From: Candidatus Yanofskyibacteriota bacterium
GTDB taxonomy: Bacteria; Patescibacteriota; Minisyncoccia; 2-02-FULL-40-12; GWA2-44-9
NCBI GenBank assembly: GCA_020847715.1
Contig: JADLBM010000024.1
Coordinates: forward strand, 1 to 49,691
DNA: 49,691 nucleotides
Direction of reading: 5' to 3'
Part shown: in pieces, positions 33,119-41,530 of the stretch
Numbering within the stretch: position 1 is the stretch's first letter
How the letters are laid out: every line of letters starts with the position of its first letter
The notes under the pieces: generated by a model
Database searches by the model: none
Told to the model about the DNA's origin: nothing
Seen by the model: the letters and a program-made list of their open reading frames with translations, nothing else
Translations under genes and position numbers: made by a program

Positions 33119-33742
33119 ATGGGAACCATCAAAAGCATCGGTGTCGGAGTCGTTCTCCTCGCAGTTGTTATCGGTGTCGCGGTATGGGCGCAACGCTCCG
33201 GCGAGAATCCCGAACCGAGTGTTTCGCCAAGCCCGACCGCATCAGTATCAACCTCAACGAATAACATGCACGAAGTTACGATTAGTACGAACCTTGGAGA
33301 TATCGTATTCCAGACCTACGACGGTGACGCTCCGAAGGCGGTCGCGAATTTCATCCAGTTGGCGAGTAAGGGATTCTATGACGGAGTCATTTTCCATCGC
33401 GTCATCGAAGGCTTTATGATCCAAGGAGGAGACCCAAAGGGTACCGGTACCGGCGGGCCGGGGTATACGTTCGAGGATGAGCTGGATCCGAATACCGAAT
33501 CGGCTCGTAAGGGATATGTCCGCGGAACGGTCGCGATGGCGAATGCGGGGCCGAATACGAACGGGAGTCAGTTCTTCATTATGCATCAGGACTATCCGTT
33601 GCCGCACAACTACACCATCTTCGGTCATGTTGTGCGTGGACAGGATGTGGTGGACGCAATTGCGACCACAAAGACCGATGCGAATGACAAGCCGGTTACG
33701 CCGGTCGTGATGAAGAAGGTGACGGTGGCGGAAGTGAAGTAG
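33119..33742 (+). CDS. Membrane-anchored cyclophilin-type peptidyl-prolyl isomerase
   Basis: 207 aa. An N-terminal TM anchor (about 7-25) and a Ser/Thr/Pro linker lead to a cyclophilin domain with FYDGVIFHRVIEGFMIQGGD, RGTVAMANAGPNTNGSQFF and YTIFGHVVRGQDVV, including the catalytic Arg and the FF-M site. Acts on exported proteins during folding. Directly upstream of several exported hydrolases, so likely their folding helper (inference). Confidence 0.95.
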   Translation: MGTIKSIGVGVVLLAVVIGVAVWAQRSGENPEPSVSPSPTASVSTSTNNMHEVTISTNLGDIVFQTYDGDAPKAVANFIQLASKGFYDGVIFHRVIEGFMIQGGDPKGTGTGGPGYTFEDELDPNTESARKGYVRGTVAMANAGPNTNGSQFFIMHQDYPLPHNYTIFGHVVRGQDVVDAIATTKTDANDKPVTPVVMKKVTVAEVK

Positions 33743-33769
33743 GGGGCGCTCCTCAGGAGGGGGTGGTTG

Positions 33770-34408
33770 GTGCGGAAGGTGATTCTTTGCATTGCGCTTG
33801 CGGTGGCGCTCATGGCGCGCGGCTCTCGGTGGATTCCCTGCGCAGGAATGTGGATCGGGTATCATCCCGCATTTTCACTTCCGCAAAAGCATTTGCTGCT
33901 GGGGAAGCTCTGGCTGCATGGACCCGATAATGTTCCGGCCGTGTTTGTGGAGCCGGCGTCGCCGCGAATCCTGCGGGCGTACCGTGTTGTAGTGGAGCGA
34001 GCGGGGGAGTGGGGGTTTCTGGTTGTGCCGCAGCGGGTACTGCAGACTTCGGAGCTGGTACCTGAATGTCTCGGTTGCCCCGATCGCGACACCTACGCGG
34101 TCTACTCGCCGGGGGCGGAAGCGATACTGTTCGATCAGGTCTGGGTGCGTCGCATGACCGACCGAGAGCTCCTTATTCTTACGGCGCATGAGATTGGTCA
34201 TGTCGTTGACCGTCACACGGGACGGACCACGCACTGGGCGTTTCGTGAGGTGCAGGGCTACACGTCCGAGGCGTTCGCGGATTTCGTCGCTCGCTTGCTG
34301 GTGAGTCCGGAAGAGGTGACCGAGTTCAACGAGAAGTACAGCATGCAGGTGACTCGGCTTCGTGGAGAACCCGCGAAGCCGTTTCTTTTTCGTGTGAGCT
34401 CGGTATGA
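33770..34408 (+). CDS. Exported HEIGH-motif metalloprotease-like protein
   Basis: 212 aa from GTG 33770, which has AGGAGG nine bases upstream; TTG 33767 is the alternative. A hydrophobic signal (about 3-16) precedes a domain with the zinc motif TAHEIGHVVD (HEIGH 140-144) and a downstream Glu167 in TSEAFADF that could be the third ligand, as in gluzincins. No family assigned. The Shine-Dalgarno can pair with the CTCC just before it (CTCCTCAGGAG), a possible small translational switch. Confidence 0.75.
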   Translation: MRKVILCIALAVALMARGSRWIPCAGMWIGYHPAFSLPQKHLLLGKLWLHGPDNVPAVFVEPASPRILRAYRVVVERAGEWGFLVVPQRVLQTSELVPECLGCPDRDTYAVYSPGAEAILFDQVWVRRMTDRELLILTAHEIGHVVDRHTGRTTHWAFREVQGYTSEAFADFVARLLVSPEEVTEFNEKYSMQVTRLRGEPAKPFLFRVSSV

Positions 34409-34409
34409 T
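34404..34409 (+). promoter_or_regulatory. -10 box, leaderless
   Basis: TATGAT overlapping the upstream stop; ATG after 6 nt (34416). Confidence 0.45.
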
Positions 34410-34415
34410 GGCGGC

Positions 34416-35027
34416 ATGTTCGGGCTTGATCATGATGAGCTGCGTGTTGTACGGAGGCTCAACACGCCGGTGCGCGTGCAGAATTATCTGGAAACGCTCA
34501 GGTATAGTTTCGATGCGGGCAATGATGCGCTTCGATCGCCGCGCCGTGTGTTGCGGGAAGGGAGTGCGCATTGCATCGAGGGGGCGCTTCTTGCCGCGAC
34601 GGCGTTTTGGGTGCAGGGTGCCCGTCCGCTTCTGCTCGATCTCCGCTCGACGCCCGACGATCTCGACCATGTTGTCGCTCCGTTCCGTGCACATGGTTGT
34701 TGGGGTGCTGTCTCAAAAACAAATCATGCCGTTCTCCGGTACCGTGAGCCAATCTATCGGACCATTCGGGAGCTGGCGCTCTCGTATGTGCACGAGTATT
34801 TCCTCGATGACGGTCGTAAGACGATGCGCGATTATTCGCTTCCATTCGATCTGCGGCGGTATGGTTCGGCATGGATTACGAGCAATGATGACCTCTGGCA
34901 TATCGCCGAGGATCTCGATGACAGCCCTCACCGACTCATTCTGTCGGCCGCACAGCGGCGAGGGTTGCGGCGTGCCGACCCCGTGGAGATACGGGCTGGC
35001 AAACTGACAGTATGGCGTCGCCGGTGA
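34416..35027 (+). CDS. Transglutaminase-like cysteine hydrolase candidate (203 aa)
   Basis: The order GSAHCIEGALLAATAF (Cys53), then LLLDLRSTPDDLDHVVAPF (His85 with nearby Asp) followed by SKTNHAVLRYREPIY, resembles the Cys-His-Asp layout of transglutaminase/papain-fold proteins in which the Cys sits at the start of a helix. No signal peptide is obvious, so it may be cytoplasmic. Lies 7 nt after the metalloprotease. Assignment is tentative. Confidence 0.7.
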   Translation: MFGLDHDELRVVRRLNTPVRVQNYLETLRYSFDAGNDALRSPRRVLREGSAHCIEGALLAATAFWVQGARPLLLDLRSTPDDLDHVVAPFRAHGCWGAVSKTNHAVLRYREPIYRTIRELALSYVHEYFLDDGRKTMRDYSLPFDLRRYGSAWITSNDDLWHIAEDLDDSPHRLILSAAQRRGLRRADPVEIRAGKLTVWRRR

Positions 35028-35057
35028 TATCAACAGGGACATTCCGTGCGCGCCATA

Positions 35058-35063
35058 TATGAT
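35058..35063 (+). promoter_or_regulatory. -10 box, leaderless
   Basis: TATGAT at 35058-35063; ATG after 8 nt (35072). Confidence 0.5.
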
Positions 35064-35071
35064 GAGCGCAT

Positions 35072-35536
35072 ATGAGCGTGTTCGCCGTCCATCCGGAACG
35101 ACCCTCCCGCCGCGGCCTCGTTGCCGTGCTCGCATTCGCAGCGGTCCTTGCGGGCGGCGTTCTTGCAACGCAGCAATTTCCGGATGTCTTGCCAACTGCC
35201 GCCGAGCTGAACGCGCTCCAAGCTCCTCGACTAGTCTCATCGCCCGAGCCGACCGAAACTACATTTCCCGAGCCGATTCCCGTTGATATCGAGGCGCGGA
35301 TTGTTGCGGTGTTGGTGAGCGGCGAAGGGCTTGCGCTGAAGCGTGCAGATACCGGCGAGATGGTGCAGGCATATTTCCCAGTCGGTACGACGATGCCGGT
35401 TACTGAGGGGCCGGTGCACCTTGTTGGTCGGTGGGTTGGCGTAAGTTGTGCGTACGCGAACGCTCTATTCGAAGGCCATTGTACTCCGAACATCCTCATT
35501 GATACGATTGCTGCGCTCGAGATCGTTCCGGAATAA
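35072..35536 (+). CDS. Single-TM exported hypothetical protein (154 aa)
   Basis: Basic N-terminus, TM/signal helix (about 15-33), a Pro/Thr linker and a small beta-rich domain (about 70-150) with a Cys pair (CAYANALFEGHC) that could form a disulfide. The strand order (EARIVAVLVSGEGLALKRAD) suggests an OB-like fold. Function unknown. Ends 10 nt before the C39-like gene. Confidence 0.75.
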   Translation: MSVFAVHPERPSRRGLVAVLAFAAVLAGGVLATQQFPDVLPTAAELNALQAPRLVSSPEPTETTFPEPIPVDIEARIVAVLVSGEGLALKRADTGEMVQAYFPVGTTMPVTEGPVHLVGRWVGVSCAYANALFEGHCTPNILIDTIAALEIVPE

Positions 35537-35539
35537 CAT
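35534..35539 (+). promoter_or_regulatory. -10 box over a stop codon, leaderless
   Basis: TAACAT contains the TAA stop of the upstream gene; ATG after 7 nt (35547). A similar TAACAT lies 9 nt before the gene at 44691. Confidence 0.4.
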
Positions 35540-35546
35540 CTGCACT

Positions 35547-36914
35547 ATGTTCACGCATCTCTCGACGCTGCAGCGCCGTCTTCCGTACCTCGTCGGAGGG
35601 GCGCTTGTCCTTGCCGTGTTGTGGGCGGTCGTTGTGCGAAACGATGACCGTGTTCTTGCATCTGGCATTGGTATTACGCGATACCCAAACGGCGGTGCGA
35701 TGGTGCAGATTCCCTATCAGAACGATGGGGCAGCCGGCCGCATACGCATCGCGCTAGACCTAAACAAGGACGGTGCGTTCGAAGAGAACGAGATTGTGGT
35801 GGTGTCTCCGGCGCGTCCACAGCGATATTGGAACAGCAACTACTTTTTCCGCGATGAACGGCTTGCGGGCGGGCCGGTGCGAGTTCGTGTGGCGTTCGCG
35901 GGGGCCAATGGTGAGGAATCGATCGAGCGCGAAGTTCGACCGGTCGACGATGACGCGGTGATACGCAGCTCCGATTTTAGTGGCGTGACTCAGCCCGAGC
36001 TCAGTATGCGAGAGGGGCAGACCCGAGAACGGGTCCCTGTCGCACCCGTGCCGACGGTTCCTGATAGCGGATCGTATCGTTTTGCCGATACTCCCGATCT
36101 GGTGCAACGGATTGCAGAATGCGCGCCGACTGCCGCGGCGAACTCGCTCATCTCGCTTGCTCGGGAACACGGTCAGGACGGCAAACTTCCGGCAGACTCA
36201 CTGACGATGATTGATGAGTTAAAAGGGGATATGCGGTGGACGCCCGAGAACGGCGTACTGCCAGACGACTTTGTTGCTGGAAAGAATCTCTGGGCTGCCA
36301 AGAAAGGTCTTCCGATAAAGACCGAGAAAGTTGGGAATCAGAATGGCACGACAACGCTTGAGGCTCTCGCGCGGGGCTTGCAGGCAGGAAAGGCGGCGGA
36401 ATTGCGGTTGGCGTTCGCAGAGCCGGTGCGGGGAGGATACAAGGTTGTTGGCGGCCACCTCGTGACGGTCGTCGGCGTTCATGCTGTGGACGGGAAGACC
36501 TACATCGACATCCATGACCCGAAGAGTCCGAGCGGTGTCGATACGCATCGCGTCGAAGGGAACCGGTTGACGGACTACGAGCTTTACACAGAGGGCGTGA
36601 CGGTCATGAGCTGGGGTTTCACTCAGACATGGACAGGACAAGACCTCGACCCGATGAGCGACGCCGAAGTGCGGGGCATTCGGGAGTTCGCGGGAGAGAA
36701 GAGGCGCATCAAGGCGCTGCATATCGGAGAGCGGTTCATCCCACTTGAGCAGGTGCATGTGAGTGCGGCTGATCTGTGTGATACGAGTCACTGGCACGCG
36801 AATGTTGGTGGAACGGCGCGGGATACGCAGGGGAAATTGTTTCCGGAGATCTTCGAGCACTGCGGGTACGGGAAAACAACCGATGTTCCCGTTGTGGAAA
36901 TCGATGTCCCGTAG
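35547..36914 (+). CDS. Exported C39-like cysteine peptidase candidate (455 aa)
   Basis: TM/signal helix (about 14-30). An EF-hand-like loop DLNKDGAFEENE (residues 71-82) follows in a beta-rich domain. The second half holds ECAPTAAANSL (Cys192), GGHLVTVVGVHAV (His304) and DIHDPKSP (Asp324), the Cys-His-Asp arrangement of C39_2-type papain-fold peptidases. The last 100 residues have two more Cys-containing segments. Substrate unknown. Precedes an ECF sigma gene by 53 nt. Confidence 0.75.
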   Translation: MFTHLSTLQRRLPYLVGGALVLAVLWAVVVRNDDRVLASGIGITRYPNGGAMVQIPYQNDGAAGRIRIALDLNKDGAFEENEIVVVSPARPQRYWNSNYFFRDERLAGGPVRVRVAFAGANGEESIEREVRPVDDDAVIRSSDFSGVTQPELSMREGQTRERVPVAPVPTVPDSGSYRFADTPDLVQRIAECAPTAAANSLISLAREHGQDGKLPADSLTMIDELKGDMRWTPENGVLPDDFVAGKNLWAAKKGLPIKTEKVGNQNGTTTLEALARGLQAGKAAELRLAFAEPVRGGYKVVGGHLVTVVGVHAVDGKTYIDIHDPKSPSGVDTHRVEGNRLTDYELYTEGVTVMSWGFTQTWTGQDLDPMSDAEVRGIREFAGEKRRIKALHIGERFIPLEQVHVSAADLCDTSHWHANVGGTARDTQGKLFPEIFEHCGYGKTTDVPVVEIDVP

Positions 36915-36949
36915 GTGTTACATCCGCATCTGAGCGTCGTTGGTACTCA

Positions 36950-36958
36950 TGGTACAAT
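36950..36958 (+). promoter_or_regulatory. Extended -10 promoter of the sigma gene
   Basis: TGG-TACAAT, hexamer 36953-36958; ATG after 9 nt (36968). Confidence 0.6.
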
Positions 36959-36967
36959 GAGGAAACG

Positions 36968-37534
36968 ATGGCAGGTATGAGCGAACAAGAACTCATTCGG
37001 TTGGCGCAGTCCGGCGACGCCGGGGCATTTGGGCGTCTGTATGAGTCGTACGCCGACCCTATCTACGCTTTTATCTACTATAAGACGCATCACCGTGAGA
37101 CCGCGGAAGATTTGACCTCGCGGGTATTCATGAAGGCGCTTGAGCATATCGGTTCGCTGACGCCGGCAGAGCGGGCGTTTCGGCCGTGGATCTATACCAT
37201 TGCACGCAACGCGGTGATTGATCACTACCGGACGCGGCGGGAACATGCCGATATTTCCGATGCGTGGGACATTGCGGGAGATGATGACATCCCGCGCGAC
37301 GCTGAACTGCGTATGCGCTTGGCGACGGTGCAGGAGTATTTGAAGCAGCTCGATCCCGTCCAGCGCGACATCGTGCTCCTGCGGGTGTGGCAGGACCTTC
37401 CCTACGAGCAGATTGCCGCCATCGTTGGGAAGACGCCCGACAACTGCAAGATGATATTTTCGCGCGTGGTGCGGCGTATGCGGGCCGATCTCGCGGTGTT
37501 ACTTGCGCTAGCCCTTATCCGTTTACATCTGTGA
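36968..37534 (+). CDS. ECF-type RNA polymerase sigma factor
   Basis: 188 aa, sigma-70 family group 4. Region 2 (about 10-85: GDAGAFGRLYESYADPIYAF, ETAEDLTSRVFMKAL, RPWIYTIARNAVIDHYR) and region 4 (about 115-170: LDPVQRDIVLLRVWQDLPYE and the HTH QIAAIVGKTPDNCKMIFSR) are complete. The next gene starts 2 nt after its stop and encodes a membrane protein, the usual place for an anti-sigma factor. It probably autoregulates, but its target promoter is not evident. Confidence 0.93.
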   Translation: MAGMSEQELIRLAQSGDAGAFGRLYESYADPIYAFIYYKTHHRETAEDLTSRVFMKALEHIGSLTPAERAFRPWIYTIARNAVIDHYRTRREHADISDAWDIAGDDDIPRDAELRMRLATVQEYLKQLDPVQRDIVLLRVWQDLPYEQIAAIVGKTPDNCKMIFSRVVRRMRADLAVLLALALIRLHL

Positions 37535-37536
37535 AT

Positions 37537-39030
37537 ATGAACACCCGGTCCCACATCGAACAACTGCTTGCTGAGCTGTATGCAGCCGACCCTACACTTC
37601 GAGAGCGTGAGGGTGTATTGCGGCCGCTCCTGCAAGAGCTGCTCGCGAGCAAGCCGGATGCGGTTATGGATCCGGCGTTCCGCGAGCTTGTCCGACAGCG
37701 GCTCCTCCATCGGGCGCGCTCGGCGGCGGGTGGTCAGTTTAGCTGGTCAGCATTCTTCAATATGTCTATGAACAAATACATCTATACCGTCGGTGGTGCA
37801 GTAATCGCTATCCTGTTCGCCATTCCTATTCTCACATCGCTGACTCGTCCGACTGCTGAGTTGGCGTTCACGCCGAGCATCGAGAAGAGTTCTGCCGAGC
37901 GTGCATTCGGTTCTTTGAAAGGTTCAACCGAAAGCAGCTATGTCGGTGGGCGAGGCGGTGGAGGTGGCGGGGCGCCTGCGATTGATGTGTCGGCGACGTC
38001 TCGTCCGCAGTCGGGTGGCGGCGGCGGTGGCGTCACCATGCCAGCACCAGAGTATCTCATGCCGAAGTTTGTTTATGGCGGCGACCTTGAGCTGACGGAT
38101 GCGAAGGTCACGGTGCTGCGACGCACGAAGGGGAATCTGTCTCAGGGTGCCCTCTCGCGGCTCGTTGGCTCCTTTGATCTTGGCTCCATGCTGAATCTGA
38201 AGAGCTTTCCGGGTATGAGCGTGTGGTCGGTATCGTTGGCGCAAGACCGCGAGTACGGGTACTCCGTGTTTGTTGATTTTGCAGAGGGTGGCGTGTCGGT
38301 CATGCAGAACTGGCAGAAGTGGCCGAACCCCTATGCCGCATGCTCCGCGACGAATGCACCAAACTGCTACGAGAATCTGCGGATTCGCCAGGAACAGCTT
38401 CCGTCGGATGGCGAGGTTATTGCCGCGGCCGATGTGTTTCTTGCAGAGCACGGCATCTCGCGTGATGGGTATGGCGCACCTGAGATTATGAAAGACTGGG
38501 CAATTGCCTATGAGCGTGCGAGCTCAACGGAGCGCGCAAATTGGTACTACCCCGAGCAGGTGATGGCGGTATATCCAATGGTCATCGACGGACTCCCGGT
38601 GTACGAGGAAGGTGGTCAGAAGGCGGGCATCATGGTCGCATACGATGTGCGCGCGAAGCGCATCACCTCGGTGACCGGACTCATGACTCGTCAGTATGAG
38701 TCGTCCTCTTATGAAGGACAGACCGATGTCGCTGCGGTGCGTGCGGCGCTCGCTCGCGGATCATGGCGCGACTATGGCCAGATGGACCCGAACCTTCGCT
38801 CTGCAGAAGTTGCCGTCGGCGCTCCGCAGCGCGGTTGGATGCGCACGACCATTCCGGACTCTATCGGTATGGGAACTGAATTGCTCGTGCCGGCCCTCGT
38901 GTTTCCCATCGAGCAGGTGCCGTCGAATATCTCGATCTGGCAGCAGAGCATCGTGCTTCCGCTTGCGCGCGAGCTCTACACATCACAGAGCAACGGGCCG
39001 GTCATGCCGCTCATTGATGGTCCTCGGTAG
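37537..39030 (+). CDS. Membrane protein coupled to the sigma factor, anti-sigma candidate (497 aa)
   Basis: Cytoplasmic helical N-terminus (about 1-75), one TM helix (about 82-103), then Gly-rich linkers (runs of 5-6 Gly at about residues 137-142 and 162-166) and a large exterior domain with aromatic beta-like stretches. There is no Cys-His zinc motif of ZAS anti-sigma factors. Position 2 nt after the ECF sigma gene and a single TM make it an anti-sigma or sensor candidate; this is inferred from context. Confidence 0.75.
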   Translation: MNTRSHIEQLLAELYAADPTLREREGVLRPLLQELLASKPDAVMDPAFRELVRQRLLHRARSAAGGQFSWSAFFNMSMNKYIYTVGGAVIAILFAIPILTSLTRPTAELAFTPSIEKSSAERAFGSLKGSTESSYVGGRGGGGGGAPAIDVSATSRPQSGGGGGGVTMPAPEYLMPKFVYGGDLELTDAKVTVLRRTKGNLSQGALSRLVGSFDLGSMLNLKSFPGMSVWSVSLAQDREYGYSVFVDFAEGGVSVMQNWQKWPNPYAACSATNAPNCYENLRIRQEQLPSDGEVIAAADVFLAEHGISRDGYGAPEIMKDWAIAYERASSTERANWYYPEQVMAVYPMVIDGLPVYEEGGQKAGIMVAYDVRAKRITSVTGLMTRQYESSSYEGQTDVAAVRAALARGSWRDYGQMDPNLRSAEVAVGAPQRGWMRTTIPDSIGMGTELLVPALVFPIEQVPSNISIWQQSIVLPLARELYTSQSNGPVMPLIDGPR

Positions 39031-39039
39031 TAGCCTGTG

Positions 39040-39068
39040 AAAACGCCCCGACACTGTCGGGGCGTTTT
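39040..39068 (+). terminator. Terminator of the sigma/anti-sigma unit
   Basis: AAAACGCCCCGACA / TGTCGGGGCGTTTT inverted repeat ending in T4. Confidence 0.9.
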
Positions 39069-39112
39069 CTATTCTCGACGCATTTGGTATTCCGCGATAC
39101 CATGGCGGCACG

Positions 39113-39439
39113 ATGATTACCTACGATGATTTCACAAAAGTTGAGTTGCGTGTTGCAACCGTAACTGCGGCCGAGCGCGTGGAGGGGAGTGAGAAGCTTC
39201 TGAAGCTGCAGCTGGATCTCGGAGAACTTGGTCCGCGGCAGATCGTTGCTGGCGTGGGGAAGGCGTATGCGCCGGAAGACATGGTGAACACGCAGATTGT
39301 GATTGTTGCGAATCTTGAGCCGCGCACGCTCATGGGCGTCGAGTCCAATGGCATGCTCACCGCCGCACGCGACGAGGCCGAGGTTCCCGTGCTGTTGCGA
39401 CCGCATCGGTCGGTACCGGCGGGCTCGAAGATAAACTAG
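39113..39439 (+). CDS. Stand-alone tRNA-binding (EMAP/MetRS C-terminal type) OB-fold protein
   Basis: 108 aa. FTKVELRVATVTAAERVEGSEKLL, GPRQIVAGVGKAY and the ending NLEPRTLMGVESNGMLTAA are characteristic of the tRNA-binding domain found at the C-terminus of MetRS and in CsaA. It may act as a trans tRNA-binding or chaperone module. TACCAT lies 9 nt before the ATG. Confidence 0.93.
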   Translation: MITYDDFTKVELRVATVTAAERVEGSEKLLKLQLDLGELGPRQIVAGVGKAYAPEDMVNTQIVIVANLEPRTLMGVESNGMLTAARDEAEVPVLLRPHRSVPAGSKIN

Positions 39440-39468
39440 CGCTCCTCCCGCCGGAGTCAGATGCCCTT

Positions 39469-39541
39469 CCGCTCCGCCATCGGCGCTCGCTTGCCGCACT
39501 GGTCATGCGCTCTACGCGAGCATCCGATGGCTGCGCTGACG
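39469..39541. repeat. Palindromic intergenic element C
   Basis: CCGCTCCGC (39469-39477), stem GCCATCGG (39476-39483) / CCGATGGC (39524-39531) with inner GCTCGC / GCGAGC (39485-39490, 39516-39521), then GCTGCGCTGACG (39530-39541). Flank blocks match element D at 28512-28704, while stems differ. Confidence 0.55.
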
Positions 39542-39574
39542 AAAGATGGTTTGTGCGAACCCTATTGTCGTACG

Positions 39575-39597
39575 AAAAAGGGGAGCGTGAGCTCCCC
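39575..39597 (-). terminator. Minus-strand terminator
   Basis: GGGGAGC / GCTCCCC, loop 4 nt; minus sense followed by T5. Ends the gene at 39617-40054. Confidence 0.85.
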
Positions 39598-39616
39598 TTG
39601 GGTGACCCTTGCCGGC

Positions 39617-40054
39617 TTATCGTTCCGGCAGGCCGTCGGAGTGACGGAAGATGACCAGAGATTCGGTGCGGACCGCTCTGAACACCTCCTTGTCGTCCAC
39701 CGCGACCTCGACGGTCGCGATGATGGTGACGCGGTGGCCGAGGAAGTGCTCTCGAACGAGCGGGAGGCTGCCTCCCAGGCCGACCCGGTACTGGTCGAAG
39801 ACGCGCGTTTCCGCGTCGATCGCGCCGAGCGCCACCTCGGGCTGGCCCTTGCCGCGCACGAACCACTCGCCCCTCTCCTCCTGCAGAAGCCCCGTGCCGC
39901 CCACCGTGATGAGGCGCGTGGCGGGCTCGACGGTCTTCGTGGCTTCGGTCGTGGTGGTGGTCGGCTCGGGGCCGGACACGACCATGAGCGGGTAGGCCAC
40001 GATGATGGCTACGAACGCCGCGACTCCGAGTCCGATCCAGACGCTGGTTCGCAT
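39617..40054 (-). CDS. Single-TM hypothetical protein (145 aa)
   Basis: Start at ATG 40054 with AAGGAG seven bases upstream. TM helix (about 5-27), a Thr-rich linker (PTTTTTEATKT) and a beta-rich exterior domain that resembles small SPFH/slipin-like or DUF folds only loosely (GQPEVALGAIDAETRVFDQY). Strong promoter (40082-40110). Unknown function. Opposite to its neighbours and self-contained, like other minus-strand genes here. Confidence 0.75.
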   Translation of the reverse strand: MRTSVWIGLGVAAFVAIIVAYPLMVVSGPEPTTTTTEATKTVEPATRLITVGGTGLLQEERGEWFVRGKGQPEVALGAIDAETRVFDQYRVGLGGSLPLVREHFLGHRVTIIATVEVAVDDKEVFRAVRTESLVIFRHSDGLPER

Positions 40055-40081
40055 GCTCACTCTCCTTGAAAGAACAAAGTC

Positions 40082-40110
40082 ATTATATCACTTTTTTATA
40101 ATAAAGTCAA
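40082..40110 (-). promoter_or_regulatory. Strong sigma70-like promoter
   Basis: Minus sense TTGACT (40105-40110), 17-bp spacer, TATAAT (40082-40087). Confidence 0.8.
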
Positions 40111-40129
40111 TCCCGCCAACGGCGGGATT
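40109..40129 (-). terminator. Hairpin after hisS
   Basis: AATCCCGCC / GGCGGGATT with loop AAC. No clear T-run. Confidence 0.45.
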
Positions 40130-40148
40130 GATGCTGTTGTTCGGCTGG

Positions 40149-41471
40149 TTATGCGCGCAATCGCTCGGAAAGCTCTGCGACCGGCACTTCGGTCTGCGTG
40201 CGTGCGGCCATGTCTTTGAGTTGAACAACGCCGCGCTCGCACTCGGATGCGCCCATGATGACGACAAAGGGGAATCCGCCTTTGACGGCCCACGTGAGTT
40301 GGCCCTTGAGCGTTTCTTCGTGACCAAGGTAGAGCGCGGCAGAGATACCGGAGGCGCGGAGGTCGGCAGCGATGCCGACCACGGCGGCGCGGGCGGCGGG
40401 TTCGAAGTCGAGCACTGCGACACGGGCGGGCGCAACCTCACGGTCGAGGAGGCCGAGCTCGTCAAGGGCGGCAATGAGGCGATCGATGCCAATTGAGGTG
40501 CCTACACCGGAGAGCTCCATGGGTGAGAAGCGGGAGACGAGGTTATCGTAGCGTCCGCCCGAGCAGACCGAGCCGTACTGTGGCAGTGCGAGGAGTGTGG
40601 TCTCGAACACGGTGCCCGTGTAGTAGCCGAGGCCGCGTGCGACGGCGAGGTCGAGCTCCCACGCGGAGCGGGGGATGCGGAGTGCGTCGAGGTGGCCGAT
40701 GAGTTCGCGGAGCTCGCCGATGCCCTGTTCGGATTGCATGCCGAATTTCAGGAGCGCACTCGCTTGATCGAGGAGCGCCTCCGGTGTTTCGGCTTTTAGA
40801 GCGAGGAATTCCTGAATGGCATCGATTTGCTGGGCATCGAGGCCGATCTTATCGGACAGCTCTTTTGCGACGGCATCCCAGCCTTGCTTGTCGAGTTTGT
40901 CGATGGCGCGGAGTACCTGCGGGGTGCGCTCGGCATCGAACTGGAGGAAGTCAGCAAGACCGTTGAGAACTTTGCGATTGGAGATGCGAATGCGGACGCG
41001 GTCTGACAGCCCCAACTCGGAGAATGCGGCGTACATGACCGCCACAATCTGCGCGTCAGCAAGGATGCTCTTCGCGCCGACGATATCGACATCGCACTGA
41101 ACGAACTCGCGGTACCTTCCGGCCTGTGCGTGCTCGCCGCGCCACACCTTACCGATGTGGTAGCGGAGGAACGGGAATTGGAGGTCTTGCGAGTGCGCCG
41201 CAACGAAACGGGCGAGAGGAACCGTAAGATCGAAACGCAGAGCGAGCGGTTCGTCATCGTCGGTGATACGGGCGCGGTAGATGTTTTTGGAAAAGCCTTC
41301 ATCGCCGCCGGTAAGCACCTCGGGGCGTTCCAGTGCCGGTGTGTCGATGGGGGCGAACCCGAAGCGCTCGAACACTGCCGCGATGCGATTGGTCATGCGC
41401 TGACGCATGGCGGCGTCAGCGGGGAGTGAGTCGCGGAATCCGGAGGGGGTGCGCGGGTCGATGCGGTCCAT
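40149..41471 (-). CDS. hisS: Histidyl-tRNA synthetase
   Basis: 440 aa class II synthetase that charges tRNA-His. Motif 1-like segment PRTPSGFRDSLP at the N-terminus, motif 2 region RYHIGKVWRGEHAQAGRYREF, the histidine-specific VARGLGYYTGTVFE and CSGGRYDNLV, motif 3 GTSIGIDRL, and the C-terminal anticodon-binding domain (from about 345) are complete. Start at ATG 41471 follows a -10 TACACT by 6 nt. Confidence 0.98.
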   Translation of the reverse strand: MDRIDPRTPSGFRDSLPADAAMRQRMTNRIAAVFERFGFAPIDTPALERPEVLTGGDEGFSKNIYRARITDDDEPLALRFDLTVPLARFVAAHSQDLQFPFLRYHIGKVWRGEHAQAGRYREFVQCDVDIVGAKSILADAQIVAVMYAAFSELGLSDRVRIRISNRKVLNGLADFLQFDAERTPQVLRAIDKLDKQGWDAVAKELSDKIGLDAQQIDAIQEFLALKAETPEALLDQASALLKFGMQSEQGIGELRELIGHLDALRIPRSAWELDLAVARGLGYYTGTVFETTLLALPQYGSVCSGGRYDNLVSRFSPMELSGVGTSIGIDRLIAALDELGLLDREVAPARVAVLDFEPAARAAVVGIAADLRASGISAALYLGHEETLKGQLTWAVKGGFPFVVIMGASECERGVVQLKDMAARTQTEVPVAELSERLRA

Positions 41472-41477
41472 GGCGGC

Positions 41478-41486
41478 AGTGTACCA
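41478..41486 (-). promoter_or_regulatory. Extended -10 promoter of hisS
   Basis: Minus sense TGG-TACACT (-10 at 41478-41483), 6 nt before the ATG; leaderless. Confidence 0.65.
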
Positions 41487-41516
41487 AAAGGAGTGGCGTT
41501 TTGCTATGCTGGGCGG

Positions 41517-41522
41517 TATCCT
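41517..41522 (+). promoter_or_regulatory. -10 promoter of the MFS gene
   Basis: TATCCT at 41517-41522; ATG after 8 nt (41531). Divergent from hisS. Confidence 0.5.
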
Positions 41523-41530
41523 GTTCGCAT

